Notes: a model not told the origin generated them from the sequence alone. Shown: positions 1 through 7,099, counted from the first letter of the stretch. The stretch: DNA of 18,823 bases from Armatimonadota bacterium (GCA_023398345.1 JAEWSK010000311.1:1-18823), one strand, 5' to 3'. Program-made: numbers and translations.

Positions 1-106
1 CAAGGTCAAACTGGGGCTTCTGCCAAAGAGCGCTTTGCAAAAGTATCAGAAGGCGGCAAAAGCGCCAAAGGACGAAAAAAGTGCGGCGGGTTCGACTCGC
101 GACTAA
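1..106 (+). CDS. Possible 3' end of an unidentified gene cut by the window edge
   Basis: The frame starting at base 2 is open from the edge to a TAA at 104-106 and encodes 34 residues. The tail is rich in Lys and Ala and ends in SAAGSTRD. Its codons (AAG, CTG, GCG, GAC) look like those of neighbouring genes. The frame starting at base 1 is also open for a similar distance (stop near 112-114), so frame choice is not certain. No domain can be recognised. It would converge on the C25 peptidase gene, with the hairpin block between them. Confidence 0.35.
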   Translation, partial: KVKLGLLPKSALQKYQKAAKAPKDEKSAAGSTRD

Positions 107-137
107 TCCTGTAACCCCAGTATTTATGCTACTTTAC

Positions 138-342
138 TCTGAGGGTGTTACCCTCAGACTCCCATAAGGGGCGCTGCCCCTTAACCCCGCTGGGGACTCA
201 GTCCCCAGACCCCGTATGCGTAAATTGCAAGACCCCCGACGGGGGTCTTGCAATTTACGAGTCTGAAGGTAAAGGAAACTTTGTTTCCTTGCAGAGTCAC
301 CAGACAGAGTCTCTGATGGGGATTGGGGCAAAGCCCCACATC
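138..342. repeat. Dense array of six perfect triloop hairpins, non-coding
   Basis: Six adjacent inverted repeats fill this 205-base block, each closing on a 3-base loop. They lie at 138-158 (9 bp, loop GTT), 165-183 (8 bp, loop GCT), 190-208 (8 bp, loop TCA), 219-259 (19 bp, loop GAC), 272-290 (8 bp, loop TTT) and 324-338 (6 bp, loop AAA). The last extends with GATG/CATC at 315-318 and 339-342. A further inverted pair, CAGACTC at 155-161 and GAGTCTG at 259-265, encloses hairpins 2 to 4, so the block can fold as a branched structure. Short open frames on both strands are by-products of the symmetry. It sits between convergent gene ends, so it may act as a two-way terminator, or it may be a dispersed intergenic repeat. 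I cannot name the family. Confidence 0.85.
219..259. repeat. 41-nt perfect palindrome (19-bp stem, GAC loop)
   Basis: Bases 219-237 are the exact reverse complement of 241-259 around the loop GAC at 238-240. The inner part is G+C rich (ACCCCC/GGGGGT) and the outer part A+T rich (GTAAATTGC/GCAATTTAC). No T-tract follows on either strand, so it is not a canonical intrinsic terminator. Perfect symmetry over this length suggests recent origin or active maintenance. Confidence 0.9.
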
Positions 343-346
343 AAAA

Positions 347-3300
347 CTACAAGCCCTGCAAAGACACCGCGTCGGGTAGGACAAGGGCGCGGAACAGTGA
401 ATTATTCTCAAAATATGTGCTGCTTATTGCGTTTATCAGCACAAACTCTGGTTGAGAAGGTGGAGTGATGCCGGGACAGAAGACCTTCACGCCGATATTA
501 CCCGAGCCGTCGTTACAGTTCGATCCATCGTCTATATAAAAGAAGTTTTCGCCGCATGCAGTTACGCTTCCGCAGACTCTAACCAGCAGCCCTATGTTGT
601 TCAGTCCATTTGCTGGAATTAATTCAGTTGTGCCGGATTGCTTTACCCATTTGTACTCCATCACGGCGATCTGTTGTCCGAACGCGGCCCCGCCGAGTGC
701 GCCCATTTTGAGCGCATATGGGCCGATATCAGCTCCCGTGCCGAGCGGTATTGTCGTCTCTGCGTCTATGACCCTCTCGCCGTTGACTGTGCCTATGACA
801 CCGGTAATGTCAACAAGCTCAGATTGATAAATGCCTTGAGTAGATGTCACTTTTATGCCGGCTCGTCGATTGGGTTCCTCTATGTAGGTGAAATCATATA
901 GTGAGCAGGTTACTACTTTTCCTGCAACTCGAATTATAGTGCCGTCGCTCATTGCTTTTGCTTGGGCTATGCCGACAGTCGGCACAACAGAAAACGGTGC
1001 GTCGGAAGTGTCTGTTATATCTTTGGCGGTATGGCTGGCACGCACGCGATAGCCATGACTTCCGGGCAGGCCCGTCGTATCCCAATCAAACGATCCGTCA
1101 TCATATGCCAGCGATTCAGCCCCGGGGACTTGTGTCCAAGTGCTATTTAATCCGGTGCAATACTCAAGCTTGATCGTTTCGGAACCGCTCCAACTGCCCT
1201 CGGCCGTAAATATTACGGCAATATGGTCGCCTGATTCATATGTTTCACCGCCATTGGGGCTGGCTACGAGAATTCTTTTTTCACCAGGCGGCGCGACAAG
1301 GGCTTCGCGAATCATAGAATACTGGTCTGCGCTTGGTGTCAGAAACGGGCCGAACATTACAAGTCGTCCTCTGTCGGGCACATCTCGGTATACGGCATAG
1401 CTGCGAGTTAAATCGCTGCTTTTGCCGGAGAGAATTACGGCGTCTGAGGGAAGCATATTTACATAGTATTGCGCCTCGTGCAATGTAGAGCTGATTATCT
1501 GGTCGATTGAGTATTGAGCAGTTATCGGGTCATTGGCCCATATCTGCTGGTCGTCAGTGCTGGAGTAGTTATCCCAATAGGTGTCATAGCCATTCTTGCC
1601 CGTTGATCCTGACCACATCCAACCCGTGTATGCCGCATAGCACACGGAGCTGTCAAGTGTGAGTATTACTTTGCCCGGCTTGAACCATTCGGCGACCGTG
1701 TCCAAACTGTTTGTTGGAACCGCATTGTCCGGCAAAACCAGCACGTCTTGATTTGCGAGACCGGTTTGCAGACTCGTCAGCACACTGACTTGAAATCGCC
1801 CGTCGGGATCCGCGTTTATAATGTCGCTTAAAAAACTCCAGGCATTGGCATTGATGCCGCGGAAATACGTTGGCTGGGCGGTCGAATTAAATACTGCAAC
1901 GCAGATTTTTTGAGCAATTACAAAAGAGAAGCATTCACTGGACGGCAGGCGTGAAGTGTTGGCGTTTTGCGACGAGTCAGTCGCGGTGATGAAGTAGTTT
2001 ATGGCGTCGCCGGAAGTTGTCGGACCGGGAATTTCGGCTTTGTATATGTCATTATTTCCGGCAGACATGACTAGAGTCGTGTATGCGCCGCCATTGATAT
2101 TGTAATGAAGCGACACGGAATCGATTCCAATGTCGTCAGCTACTGTGGCCTCGACTGGATACGGGCCGAATTTGTTGCCTGTATCGGATAGCGGAGTGTG
2201 CTGGATGAATGGTGGCGAAGTGTCGCATATTATGCTAAATGACAGCAAAGAACCGGGCGCGTCTGATGGGTAGGTTGTGCTGCGATTTGAAGCGTCTGTC
2301 GCCTCTATGAAGTAATAAATTATTGTTGCGTATGGCTGTGCGGGCAAGTATGCTTCATATGTCGTGCCCGCAGTTTTTGTCATTTGTATTGTCTGGAAAT
2401 CCGTTCCGCCGGATGTGTTCCATTTTAATACTGGGCTTGTTGATACCAGCCGTGCGATGCTGCTTATATCGGCTTGTACCAGATAGGGCTGATTGGTGAT
2501 GTCAGTGTCGATAAGCGGCGTGTGCGAAATTACGGGTTCTGAAGGGTACGCTACGGACGGATCGCCGTATAGGTTAAAGACACAGTGGTTCATCCAGATA
2601 GTGTTTGGCGTATCGACCATCATGCTAAAATGCGCGTCCCCGCAGGGCATATGGTCTGTTATTAGTTTTGTGGCGTATTGATATGTCATGCCGGCGTTAG
2701 AGTCGGTATCTGTATAAATCGTCTCTCCTGGGTAGTACCAAGAGACTCTTGAGGCGCTGTCCGTTGCAATTGCACCTTGCTTAAGAAGCGCAAAGCCGAG
2801 ATTGCTTTCGTTTTCCGGGTTGCCGTTTAAGCAGGAGCATTGGAATGTAAACGACGGGTAGTCGTCGTCGAGGTATTGACAGTTGCTTGTTTTAAAGACA
2901 CTTGATGCAAGCGTATCGTTGCCGTGCGTCCACCAAAAATGAAACCCGGCATGCTGGTTCCATGCCGCCAGCACATTTTCATAAGTGCAAGATATATAGT
3001 CCGGTGCGGGATCGAGTCCGTAGTTGCTGTCATAGACGCGAGTTGTAGTCATTCCGGCGGGAGTCGCTATTGATGATTTTATTGCCTCGCCTAATTCATA
3101 GCCGGGCGTGCTGCTGTCCGAGGGCTTCATGCTGACGAGCACGTTGTGCAGCCACGGCCCATTTATTACGCCGGATTCGTAGTCAATTATCTTTTGTAAA
3201 ATCGAGTCCAAGCTGGAAAAGTTGCCATAGAATGGAATTCTTCCGACGATTACTTCGGGCAACCGGTCAACGCCTCCCGTGCCGAAATCCGAGTCTTGCT

Positions 3301-4357
3301 CGCCGAAATAGCCATTGGCGTTTAAGTCCCAGTTGCCGGTTAGGTCAGCATAATAGTAATCGGACGGGGCCTCGCGGTAGTTGTCGGCGCTGTATCTGGG
3401 CCAGAGCATTTTCATCGGCACATCGCCGTCGAGTGGCGTCGGATCACCGACCAGCATCACGTATTCGATGCCTTTTGATATGTAGTGTGTTTGAAGGTAT
3501 GCGCGAATATTATTGGCTGCAATGTCACCCGTTCCGCCGCCCCATTGATTTTCTGTGATGATTTCTACGCTGAACCCTCGGCTGATTTTGTGATTTACAA
3601 ACGCCTGAATTTTTGAGCTGCCCGAGACTATAGCGGATGTGGTAATAATCACGTAGTTTGCGGTAGATTCTAATGTGTGTGACGCAGAAAGCGCTGTCAA
3701 ACGGGGGGTTGAATACCAACTCTGCGCCTCTGCATAGTTAGTTGCCAGCGATTTGACCTTATCTACAAATATGTTGTCGGACAATTGCGATGTTGATGCC
3801 GTTGTGGCGGACGTCTTATATGATATGGATATGCTACCACCGGTTGTTTGCTCCAATACGCGAGTGAGGGGGTTGTAGCGGAACGGATAGTAGCGAACAG
3901 TCGCGATTCGCCACTTTCGGAGGCGTCCGACATCTGAAATTTCGACATTTGCGGCTGGGTAGAAAGCATCTGTGCCATAGACTAGCGAATTTCGGCCCGA
4001 TTCTATGTTTTTGTTGTTGCCCCAGTCTTGAATTTCGTTGCCGTCAATTGATGCCAAAATTGGTGGGGCCGGCGCTATTTCGCCGTTGATGGCGTAGTTG
4101 CTTCGTTTGTCGTCGCAAAGATTTATTGTGACGGAAGACGTGTTAATGTTTGGTGGCAGTATTATGCGAAGTTCTTTATACGGAAGCGCTGGATTGCCGG
4201 GAGAAGCGATGTTTGCGAAATCAGATGCTGCTATGTGGATGCCGTCTGGCTGAATTGTAAAAACCGGTGCATATTCAGGCGTCGCCACTGACATGCCATA
4301 TGACGTGGCCGAAGTCAGGACCATTATCATGAACAGCCAGGCGACTAATCTAATCAA
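347..4357 (-). CDS. Large secreted gingipain-like C25 cysteine peptidase with Ig-like and OB-like C-terminal domains
   Basis: This encodes 1336 residues. The start is TTG at 4355-4357, chosen because a perfect AGGAGG lies 11 nt upstream and the translation opens with an export signal (MIRLVAWLFMIMVLTSATSYG). A pro-region-like segment runs to about 230. The peptidase C25 domain is about 233-605. It contains the MLVGDPTPLDG and VGRIPFYG segments, the His of WWTHGN (about H478), the likely nucleophile in FQCSCLNGN (about C509), and the family's closing NLYGDPSVAY. Two Ig-like modules opening with HTPL follow (about 610-700 and 715-800), then an alpha/beta segment, a SPNGGETYESGD fibronectin-like module, and two OB-like repeats (AGKVVT...YIEEPNRRAGIKV and CGSVTACGENFFYIDDGS). 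I see no known C-terminal sorting motif. The peptidase assignment is strong; substrate and surface retention are unknown. Confidence 0.92.
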   Translation of the reverse strand: MIRLVAWLFMIMVLTSATSYGMSVATPEYAPVFTIQPDGIHIAASDFANIASPGNPALPYKELRIILPPNINTSSVTINLCDDKRSNYAINGEIAPAPPILASIDGNEIQDWGNNKNIESGRNSLVYGTDAFYPAANVEISDVGRLRKWRIATVRYYPFRYNPLTRVLEQTTGGSISISYKTSATTASTSQLSDNIFVDKVKSLATNYAEAQSWYSTPRLTALSASHTLESTANYVIITTSAIVSGSSKIQAFVNHKISRGFSVEIITENQWGGGTGDIAANNIRAYLQTHYISKGIEYVMLVGDPTPLDGDVPMKMLWPRYSADNYREAPSDYYYADLTGNWDLNANGYFGEQDSDFGTGGVDRLPEVIVGRIPFYGNFSSLDSILQKIIDYESGVINGPWLHNVLVSMKPSDSSTPGYELGEAIKSSIATPAGMTTTRVYDSNYGLDPAPDYISCTYENVLAAWNQHAGFHFWWTHGNDTLASSVFKTSNCQYLDDDYPSFTFQCSCLNGNPENESNLGFALLKQGAIATDSASRVSWYYPGETIYTDTDSNAGMTYQYATKLITDHMPCGDAHFSMMVDTPNTIWMNHCVFNLYGDPSVAYPSEPVISHTPLIDTDITNQPYLVQADISSIARLVSTSPVLKWNTSGGTDFQTIQMTKTAGTTYEAYLPAQPYATIIYYFIEATDASNRSTTYPSDAPGSLLSFSIICDTSPPFIQHTPLSDTGNKFGPYPVEATVADDIGIDSVSLHYNINGGAYTTLVMSAGNNDIYKAEIPGPTTSGDAINYFITATDSSQNANTSRLPSSECFSFVIAQKICVAVFNSTAQPTYFRGINANAWSFLSDIINADPDGRFQVSVLTSLQTGLANQDVLVLPDNAVPTNSLDTVAEWFKPGKVILTLDSSVCYAAYTGWMWSGSTGKNGYDTYWDNYSSTDDQQIWANDPITAQYSIDQIISSTLHEAQYYVNMLPSDAVILSGKSSDLTRSYAVYRDVPDRGRLVMFGPFLTPSADQYSMIREALVAPPGEKRILVASPNGGETYESGDHIAVIFTAEGSWSGSETIKLEYCTGLNSTWTQVPGAESLAYDDGSFDWDTTGLPGSHGYRVRASHTAKDITDTSDAPFSVVPTVGIAQAKAMSDGTIIRVAGKVVTCSLYDFTYIEEPNRRAGIKVTSTQGIYQSELVDITGVIGTVNGERVIDAETTIPLGTGADIGPYALKMGALGGAAFGQQIAVMEYKWVKQSGTTELIPANGLNNIGLLVRVCGSVTACGENFFYIDDGSNCNDGSGNIGVKVFCPGITPPSQPEFVLINAISSTYFENNSLFRALVLPDAVSLQGL

Positions 4358-4501
4358 TCTAAATGATGCCTCCTATTAGATACTGTCTTTTTTACAGTGC
4401 CATTGAATATGAGGCCCAGCTTGCGCCTGTTTCCAGCTTATCTTGAATATTGCCATAAGTCAACCAGCACAACCAAAGATGTTATTCCATGCGGAGAATG
4501 A

Positions 4502-4741
4502 ATGCCGGTGACGTACAAAAGAAATCCCGCAGGTCATTTGACCGGCGGGCCGCTTATGAAGGCAAGATGCCTTCTTTGCGGGTATAACCACAACACTTTT
4601 ATGAAGGAGAAGAAGATGTTTGTCTTCGGTAATATTACTTGCAAGAACTGTGCCAATTCATCTGCATGTGGAATAATTTGCCGCTCACAATGGAGTGTGC
4701 GCAGAAAATATGCAAAATATTTTTTTGAGAACCCTAAATAG
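4502..4741 (+). CDS. Small cysteine-rich putative zinc-ribbon protein (79 aa)
   Basis: The frame carries RCLLCGY and, about 20 residues later, TCKNCANSSACGIIC. This CxxC-x20-CxxC spacing is typical of a zinc ribbon. The start at 4502 has GGAG at 4493-4496. An alternative ATG at 4616 has a stronger AAGGAGA at 4604-4610 but would lose the first CxxC. The 5' part of the frame is also heavily self-complementary: 4526-4535 pairs with 4540-4549, and 4558-4564 with 4568-4574 around an AGA triloop. Part of it may therefore be structured leader. The stop overlaps the -35 region of the sigma-28-type promoter of flgM. Bacillus carries a zinc-ribbon protein (YvyF) beside flgM, but I see no convincing similarity. 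Function unknown. Confidence 0.45.
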   Translation: MPVTYKRNPAGHLTGGPLMKARCLLCGYNHNTFMKEKKMFVFGNITCKNCANSSACGIICRSQWSVRRKYAKYFFENPK

Positions 4742-4762
4742 AATAATGTAACCTGCCGATAA
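4735..4762 (+). promoter_or_regulatory. Sigma-28 (FliA/SigD)-type promoter of flgM
   Basis: TAAA at 4735-4738, a 16-base spacer, and GCCGATAA at 4755-4762 match the flagellar sigma-28 consensus (TAAA, 14-16 bases, GCCGATAA/T). The -10 element is a perfect match. Transcription would start near 4769, about ten bases before the riboswitch. Sigma-28 control of flgM is known in other bacteria as a feedback loop, which supports the assignment. Confidence 0.75.
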
Positions 4763-4779
4763 GAATAGAAAGAGTTATA

Positions 4780-4872
4780 TCGACGATAAGGGCAAACTCT
4801 TCGAAAGAGGGGGACGCAAAGCCTTCGGAACTAAACTCCGCAAGTTGGGGTATGTTGGCCGGGCTGCCGTTT
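4780..4872 (+). promoter_or_regulatory. Cyclic-di-GMP-I (GEMM-I) riboswitch aptamer
   Basis: The leader matches the well-studied Vibrio cholerae Vc2 aptamer almost base for base through the core. GGGCAAAC at 4790-4797 is followed by a six-pair stem capped by GAAA at 4803-4806, then GGGACGCAAAGCC at 4811-4823. After that come CUAAAC, a second hairpin and GGCCGGGCUGCCG. By eye alignment, the ligand-contacting residues of Vc2 (G20, A47, C92) correspond to G4791, A4818 and C4867. G at the position of G20 indicates c-di-GMP rather than the cGAMP-selective variants, which carry A there. GGC 4791-4793 pairs with GCC 4821-4823 as the base of the first stem. The aptamer lies between a sigma-28-type promoter and flgM, so it most likely controls flgM. 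Confidence 0.95.
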
Positions 4873-4897
4873 CCAAGCTTCGGGGTTTGCCTTTTTT
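4861..4897 (+). terminator. Candidate riboswitch-controlled intrinsic terminator
   Basis: A run of six T at 4892-4897 follows GTTTGCC. Upstream partners exist in two forms. Locally, GGC 4862-4864 pairs with GCC 4889-4891 and CCG 4867-4869 with CGG 4881-4883. At long range, 4791-4800 pairs with 4882-4891, ten pairs including two G-U. Both use bases of the aptamer, so either would compete with ligand binding. The local stem is weak, so this is a plausible but unproven expression platform. Confidence 0.4.
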
Positions 4898-4933
4898 GCG
4901 TTTGGGCTGTATTATGAAAAGCAACTGCCGAGG

Positions 4934-4953
4934 CTTCAGTTAAGCTGAGGAGG
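4934..4953 (+). promoter_or_regulatory. flgM ribosome binding site partly inside a hairpin
   Basis: AGGAGG at 4948-4953 lies 9 bases before the flgM ATG. Its first half falls in a stem formed by CTTCAG 4934-4939 and CTGAGG 4945-4950 around a 5-base loop. This could dampen translation or form part of the riboswitch output. The hairpin is short, so the effect is uncertain. Confidence 0.4.
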
Positions 4954-4962
4954 AATGGCAAG

Positions 4963-5265
4963 ATGAAAATATCTGGCGTGGAATCTATAAAGGCGGCGGT
5001 GAACAATACAGCGGCGGAGACAAAAATCCTCCCTGAGAATCGCCCCAAAGGGTTGGTGTCGGCTAAACCTAGATCAGCTGCTGCGCTTTCGCCACTTGAA
5101 AAAGGCATGGTGGTGGCGGAGGCGGCGCTAAAGGATGTTCCGGATACGCGCGATCAGATTGTCGATGAGCTCAAAGAGCGGATAATGAAGGGCGAGTATA
5201 ATGTCAGCGGTGCAGATATTGCTGACATGATGCTTCGAAGGCGTGCGGCAGACAAGATAAGGTAG
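4963..5265 (+). CDS. flgM: FlgM-like anti-sigma-28 factor
   Basis: The product is 100 residues, the usual size for FlgM. FlgM binds and inhibits the flagellar sigma-28 factor until the hook is finished and FlgM is exported. The N-terminal half (MKISGVESIKAAVNN onward) is Ala/Lys/Pro rich and low in complexity, as in disordered FlgM N-termini. The C-terminal half (VPDTRDQIVDELKERIMKGEYNVSGADIADMML) carries the family signature: an amphipathic helix, a GxYxVS/D turn, then xxIAxxML, which contacts sigma. The ATG is supported by AGGAGG 9 bases upstream. The promoter looks like a sigma-28 target and the leader is a c-di-GMP riboswitch, which fits motility control. No other flagellar gene is in the window. 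Confidence 0.87.
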   Translation: MKISGVESIKAAVNNTAAETKILPENRPKGLVSAKPRSAAALSPLEKGMVVAEAALKDVPDTRDQIVDELKERIMKGEYNVSGADIADMMLRRRAADKIR

Positions 5266-5290
5266 ACGCATGTCTACGTTGTCGATAATG

Positions 5291-5320
5291 CCAGGACCTC
5301 GGCTTGGCCTGAGGCCCTGG
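5291..5320 (+). terminator. Strong hairpin between flgM and parA, terminator-like
   Basis: CCAGG 5291-5295 pairs with CCTGG 5316-5320 and CCTCGG 5297-5302 with CTGAGG 5309-5314: eleven pairs (one G-U) with one A-C mismatch and a 6-base loop. The tract that follows is TGTTGTGTGT, not a clean T-run, so it is at best a weak intrinsic terminator. It may separate the flgM transcript from parAB. The remaining bases to 5392 show no clear promoter. Confidence 0.4.
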
Positions 5321-5392
5321 TGTTGTGTGTACAGCCAAAGGAGTTCTTGAGTTTGTTGCAGAAGTAACAAATAGCACCTGGTAGGTGGAGAT

Positions 5393-6169
5393 ATGAGTTC
5401 GGTTTTTGCAGTTGTAAATCAAAAAGGTGGAGTGGGCAAAACTACAACATCTGTAAACTTGGCGGCATGTCTGGCGGCGGCTGGTGAGCGGACGTTGTTG
5501 GTCGACACGGACCCTCAGGGCAATGCGACAAGTGGTGTGGGTGTGGTTAAGTCTGAGCTTGAGGCTTGTGTCTATGACGTGCTCATCAATGAAGTCCCGA
5601 TTGAGCGTGTTATTGTGCCGACTGAAACCAATGGCCTTGACATTGTGCCCGCAAAATTGGATTTGGCTGGCGCGGACATCGAACTGATGTCGAGCATGTC
5701 GCGTGAGACGAAGCTAAAGCAGGCTTTGGCGCGTGTGGCTGATAGATATGAGTTTATGATTATTGACTGCCCGCCATCATTGGGCCTGTTGACGGTCAAT
5801 GTGCTTACTGCGGCGCAGTATGTCATATTGCCGATACAGTGTGAATATTACGCGCTTGAAGGAATCAGCCAACTGCTGAAAACGATTGATCTTGTCCACC
5901 AGCACCTTAACCCGAACATTGAAATTGCAAAGGTGCTGTTGACTATGTTTGACTATAGGACGAATCTGTCGCAGCAGGTTGTTGACGAGGTGAGACGGTT
6001 CTTTGGCGAGAAGGTCTCGTCTGTGCTGGTTCCCAGAAATGTGCGGTTGAGTGAGGCTCCGAGCCATGGTCAACCAATACTGAGCTACGACCCTAAGTCA
6101 AAAGGGGCGGAGGCATATACGAAGTTTTCAGCGGAGGTAGCTACCTTTGGAAAAGAAAGGGCTGGGTAA
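5393..6169 (+). CDS. parA: Chromosome partitioning ATPase ParA (Soj)
   Basis: The product is 258 residues, the standard length for chromosomal ParA/Soj, and starts directly at the P-loop region. The deviant Walker A KGGVGKTT is at residues 11-18, the DTDPQGN segment at about 38-44, and the Walker B-like FMIIDCPPSLGLLTVN near 120-135. LVPRNVRLSEAPSHGQPI is the conserved C-terminal ParA segment. ATP-dependent dimers bind DNA non-specifically and are released by ParB, which moves or organises origins. The ATG has GGTGGAG upstream. parB starts inside the last codons (23-base overlap), so the two are translationally linked. Confidence 0.97.
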   Translation: MSSVFAVVNQKGGVGKTTTSVNLAACLAAAGERTLLVDTDPQGNATSGVGVVKSELEACVYDVLINEVPIERVIVPTETNGLDIVPAKLDLAGADIELMSSMSRETKLKQALARVADRYEFMIIDCPPSLGLLTVNVLTAAQYVILPIQCEYYALEGISQLLKTIDLVHQHLNPNIEIAKVLLTMFDYRTNLSQQVVDEVRRFFGEKVSSVLVPRNVRLSEAPSHGQPILSYDPKSKGAEAYTKFSAEVATFGKERAG

Positions 6170-7016
6170 GGGACTTGGCGCTCTGATTCCTGGCGCAGAG
6201 CAAGAGACGCGAGGCGCGGGAACAGATATCGACGTTTCGCGCATTATAGCTAATCCATATCAGCCGCGCGGCGATTTTGATGACGATAAGCTGCAGGAAT
6301 TGGTTGACTCTGTGCGCGTGCATGGGGTTTTGCAGCCTATTCTTGTGCGGACAAAGGGTGATGGCGGCTATGAATTGGTGGCAGGCGAAAGAAGACTTCG
6401 TGCCGCAAAGGTTGCTGGCTTAACTCGAATACCGGCAGTGATAAGGGAACTCACGAATGAGCAAAGCATTAAAGTTGCACTTGTTGAAAACATTCAGCGT
6501 GAGGACATAAATGCTATCGATGCCGCGTTAGCATACAAGCGCTTGACTGATGAGTTCGGCCTTTCCCAGGAAGACATTGCGTTTGGAATGGGCAAAAGCA
6601 GATCTACCGTGGCAAACACCATTCGCCTGCTAGGGCTGCCTGACCGTGTGAAAGAACACCTCAAGAGCGGAAAAATATCGGAGGGGCATGCGCGCGCAAT
6701 ATTGTCAGTGGCTGGCCAGGCAAATCAAGCCGAGCTTTGCGAGAGAATTGTGGCCGCCGGACTATCCGTTCGGGATGCAGAGAGGCTTGCAAAGACTTTT
6801 TGCGAAACTGACCGTGGAACTTTTAGTAATGTTTCACGTGAAACAAACGACGCCCCCATATCTGATGATCCCAATTTGCTTGAGGCTGAATCGCAGCTGC
6901 GGAGAATGTTTGGCACTAAGGTTTCCATTGTAAAGAGCAAAGATCGCGGGCGGATCGTGATTGAATTCTATACGGATGATGATCTTGAGCGCCTTCTGCT
7001 AATGTTTTGTGGCTAG
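6147..7016 (+). CDS. parB: Chromosome partitioning protein ParB (Spo0J), parS-binding CTPase
   Basis: The product is 289 residues. I take TTG at 6147 as the start: GGAGG lies about 10 bases upstream, and the translation opens MEKKGLGKGLGALIP, the conserved ParA-stimulating tail. The N-terminal domain has NPYQPR and the CTP-binding GERRLRA (about residues 80-86), then ENIQREDINAIDAA. A helix-turn-helix follows (LSQEDIAFGMGKSRSTVANTIRLL, about 139-162). The C-terminal part (about 240-289) is the usual dimerisation domain. Codons 228-233 (NVSRET) are formed by a perfect parS site. The gene is followed by a strong terminator. Confidence 0.97.
   Translation: MEKKGLGKGLGALIPGAEQETRGAGTDIDVSRIIANPYQPRGDFDDDKLQELVDSVRVHGVLQPILVRTKGDGGYELVAGERRLRAAKVAGLTRIPAVIRELTNEQSIKVALVENIQREDINAIDAALAYKRLTDEFGLSQEDIAFGMGKSRSTVANTIRLLGLPDRVKEHLKSGKISEGHARAILSVAGQANQAELCERIVAAGLSVRDAERLAKTFCETDRGTFSNVSRETNDAPISDDPNLLEAESQLRRMFGTKVSIVKSKDRGRIVIEFYTDDDLERLLLMFCG
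6830..6845. promoter_or_regulatory. Centromere-like parS site inside parB
   Basis: TGTTTCACGTGAAACA is a perfect copy of the canonical 16-bp bacterial parS palindrome bound by ParB/Spo0J. It lies within parB, as in Bacillus subtilis, where a parS site lies inside spo0J. A second copy lies 1.6 kb away. Confidence 0.96.
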
Positions 7017-7064
7017 CTGGCTTTTTATATGATCTGAGCTTGCCCGCAATGAGGTGTGATCTCT

Positions 7065-7099
7065 ACAAAAACGCAACCCCTCGGGGGTTGCGTTTTTGT
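7065..7099. terminator. Bidirectional intrinsic terminator between parB and the AsnC-domain gene
   Basis: Bases 7065-7080 are the exact reverse complement of 7084-7099, a 16-bp stem with loop TCG. Its core is CGCAACCCC/GGGGTTGCG, flanked by A5 on the left and T5 on the right. It therefore works on both strands and separates the convergent parB (+) and AsnC-domain (-) genes. Confidence 0.93.

Noticed and set aside
138..342. CRISPR-like array
   Set aside because: The units are self-complementary hairpins of different sequence and spacing, with no repeated direct repeat and no spacers of equal length.
320..342. GGGGCAAAGCCCC as part of a second c-di-GMP riboswitch
   Set aside because: It is a simple 6-bp hairpin with an AAA loop and lacks the GAAA-capped stem, the ACGCAAAGCC context and the second aptamer hairpin.
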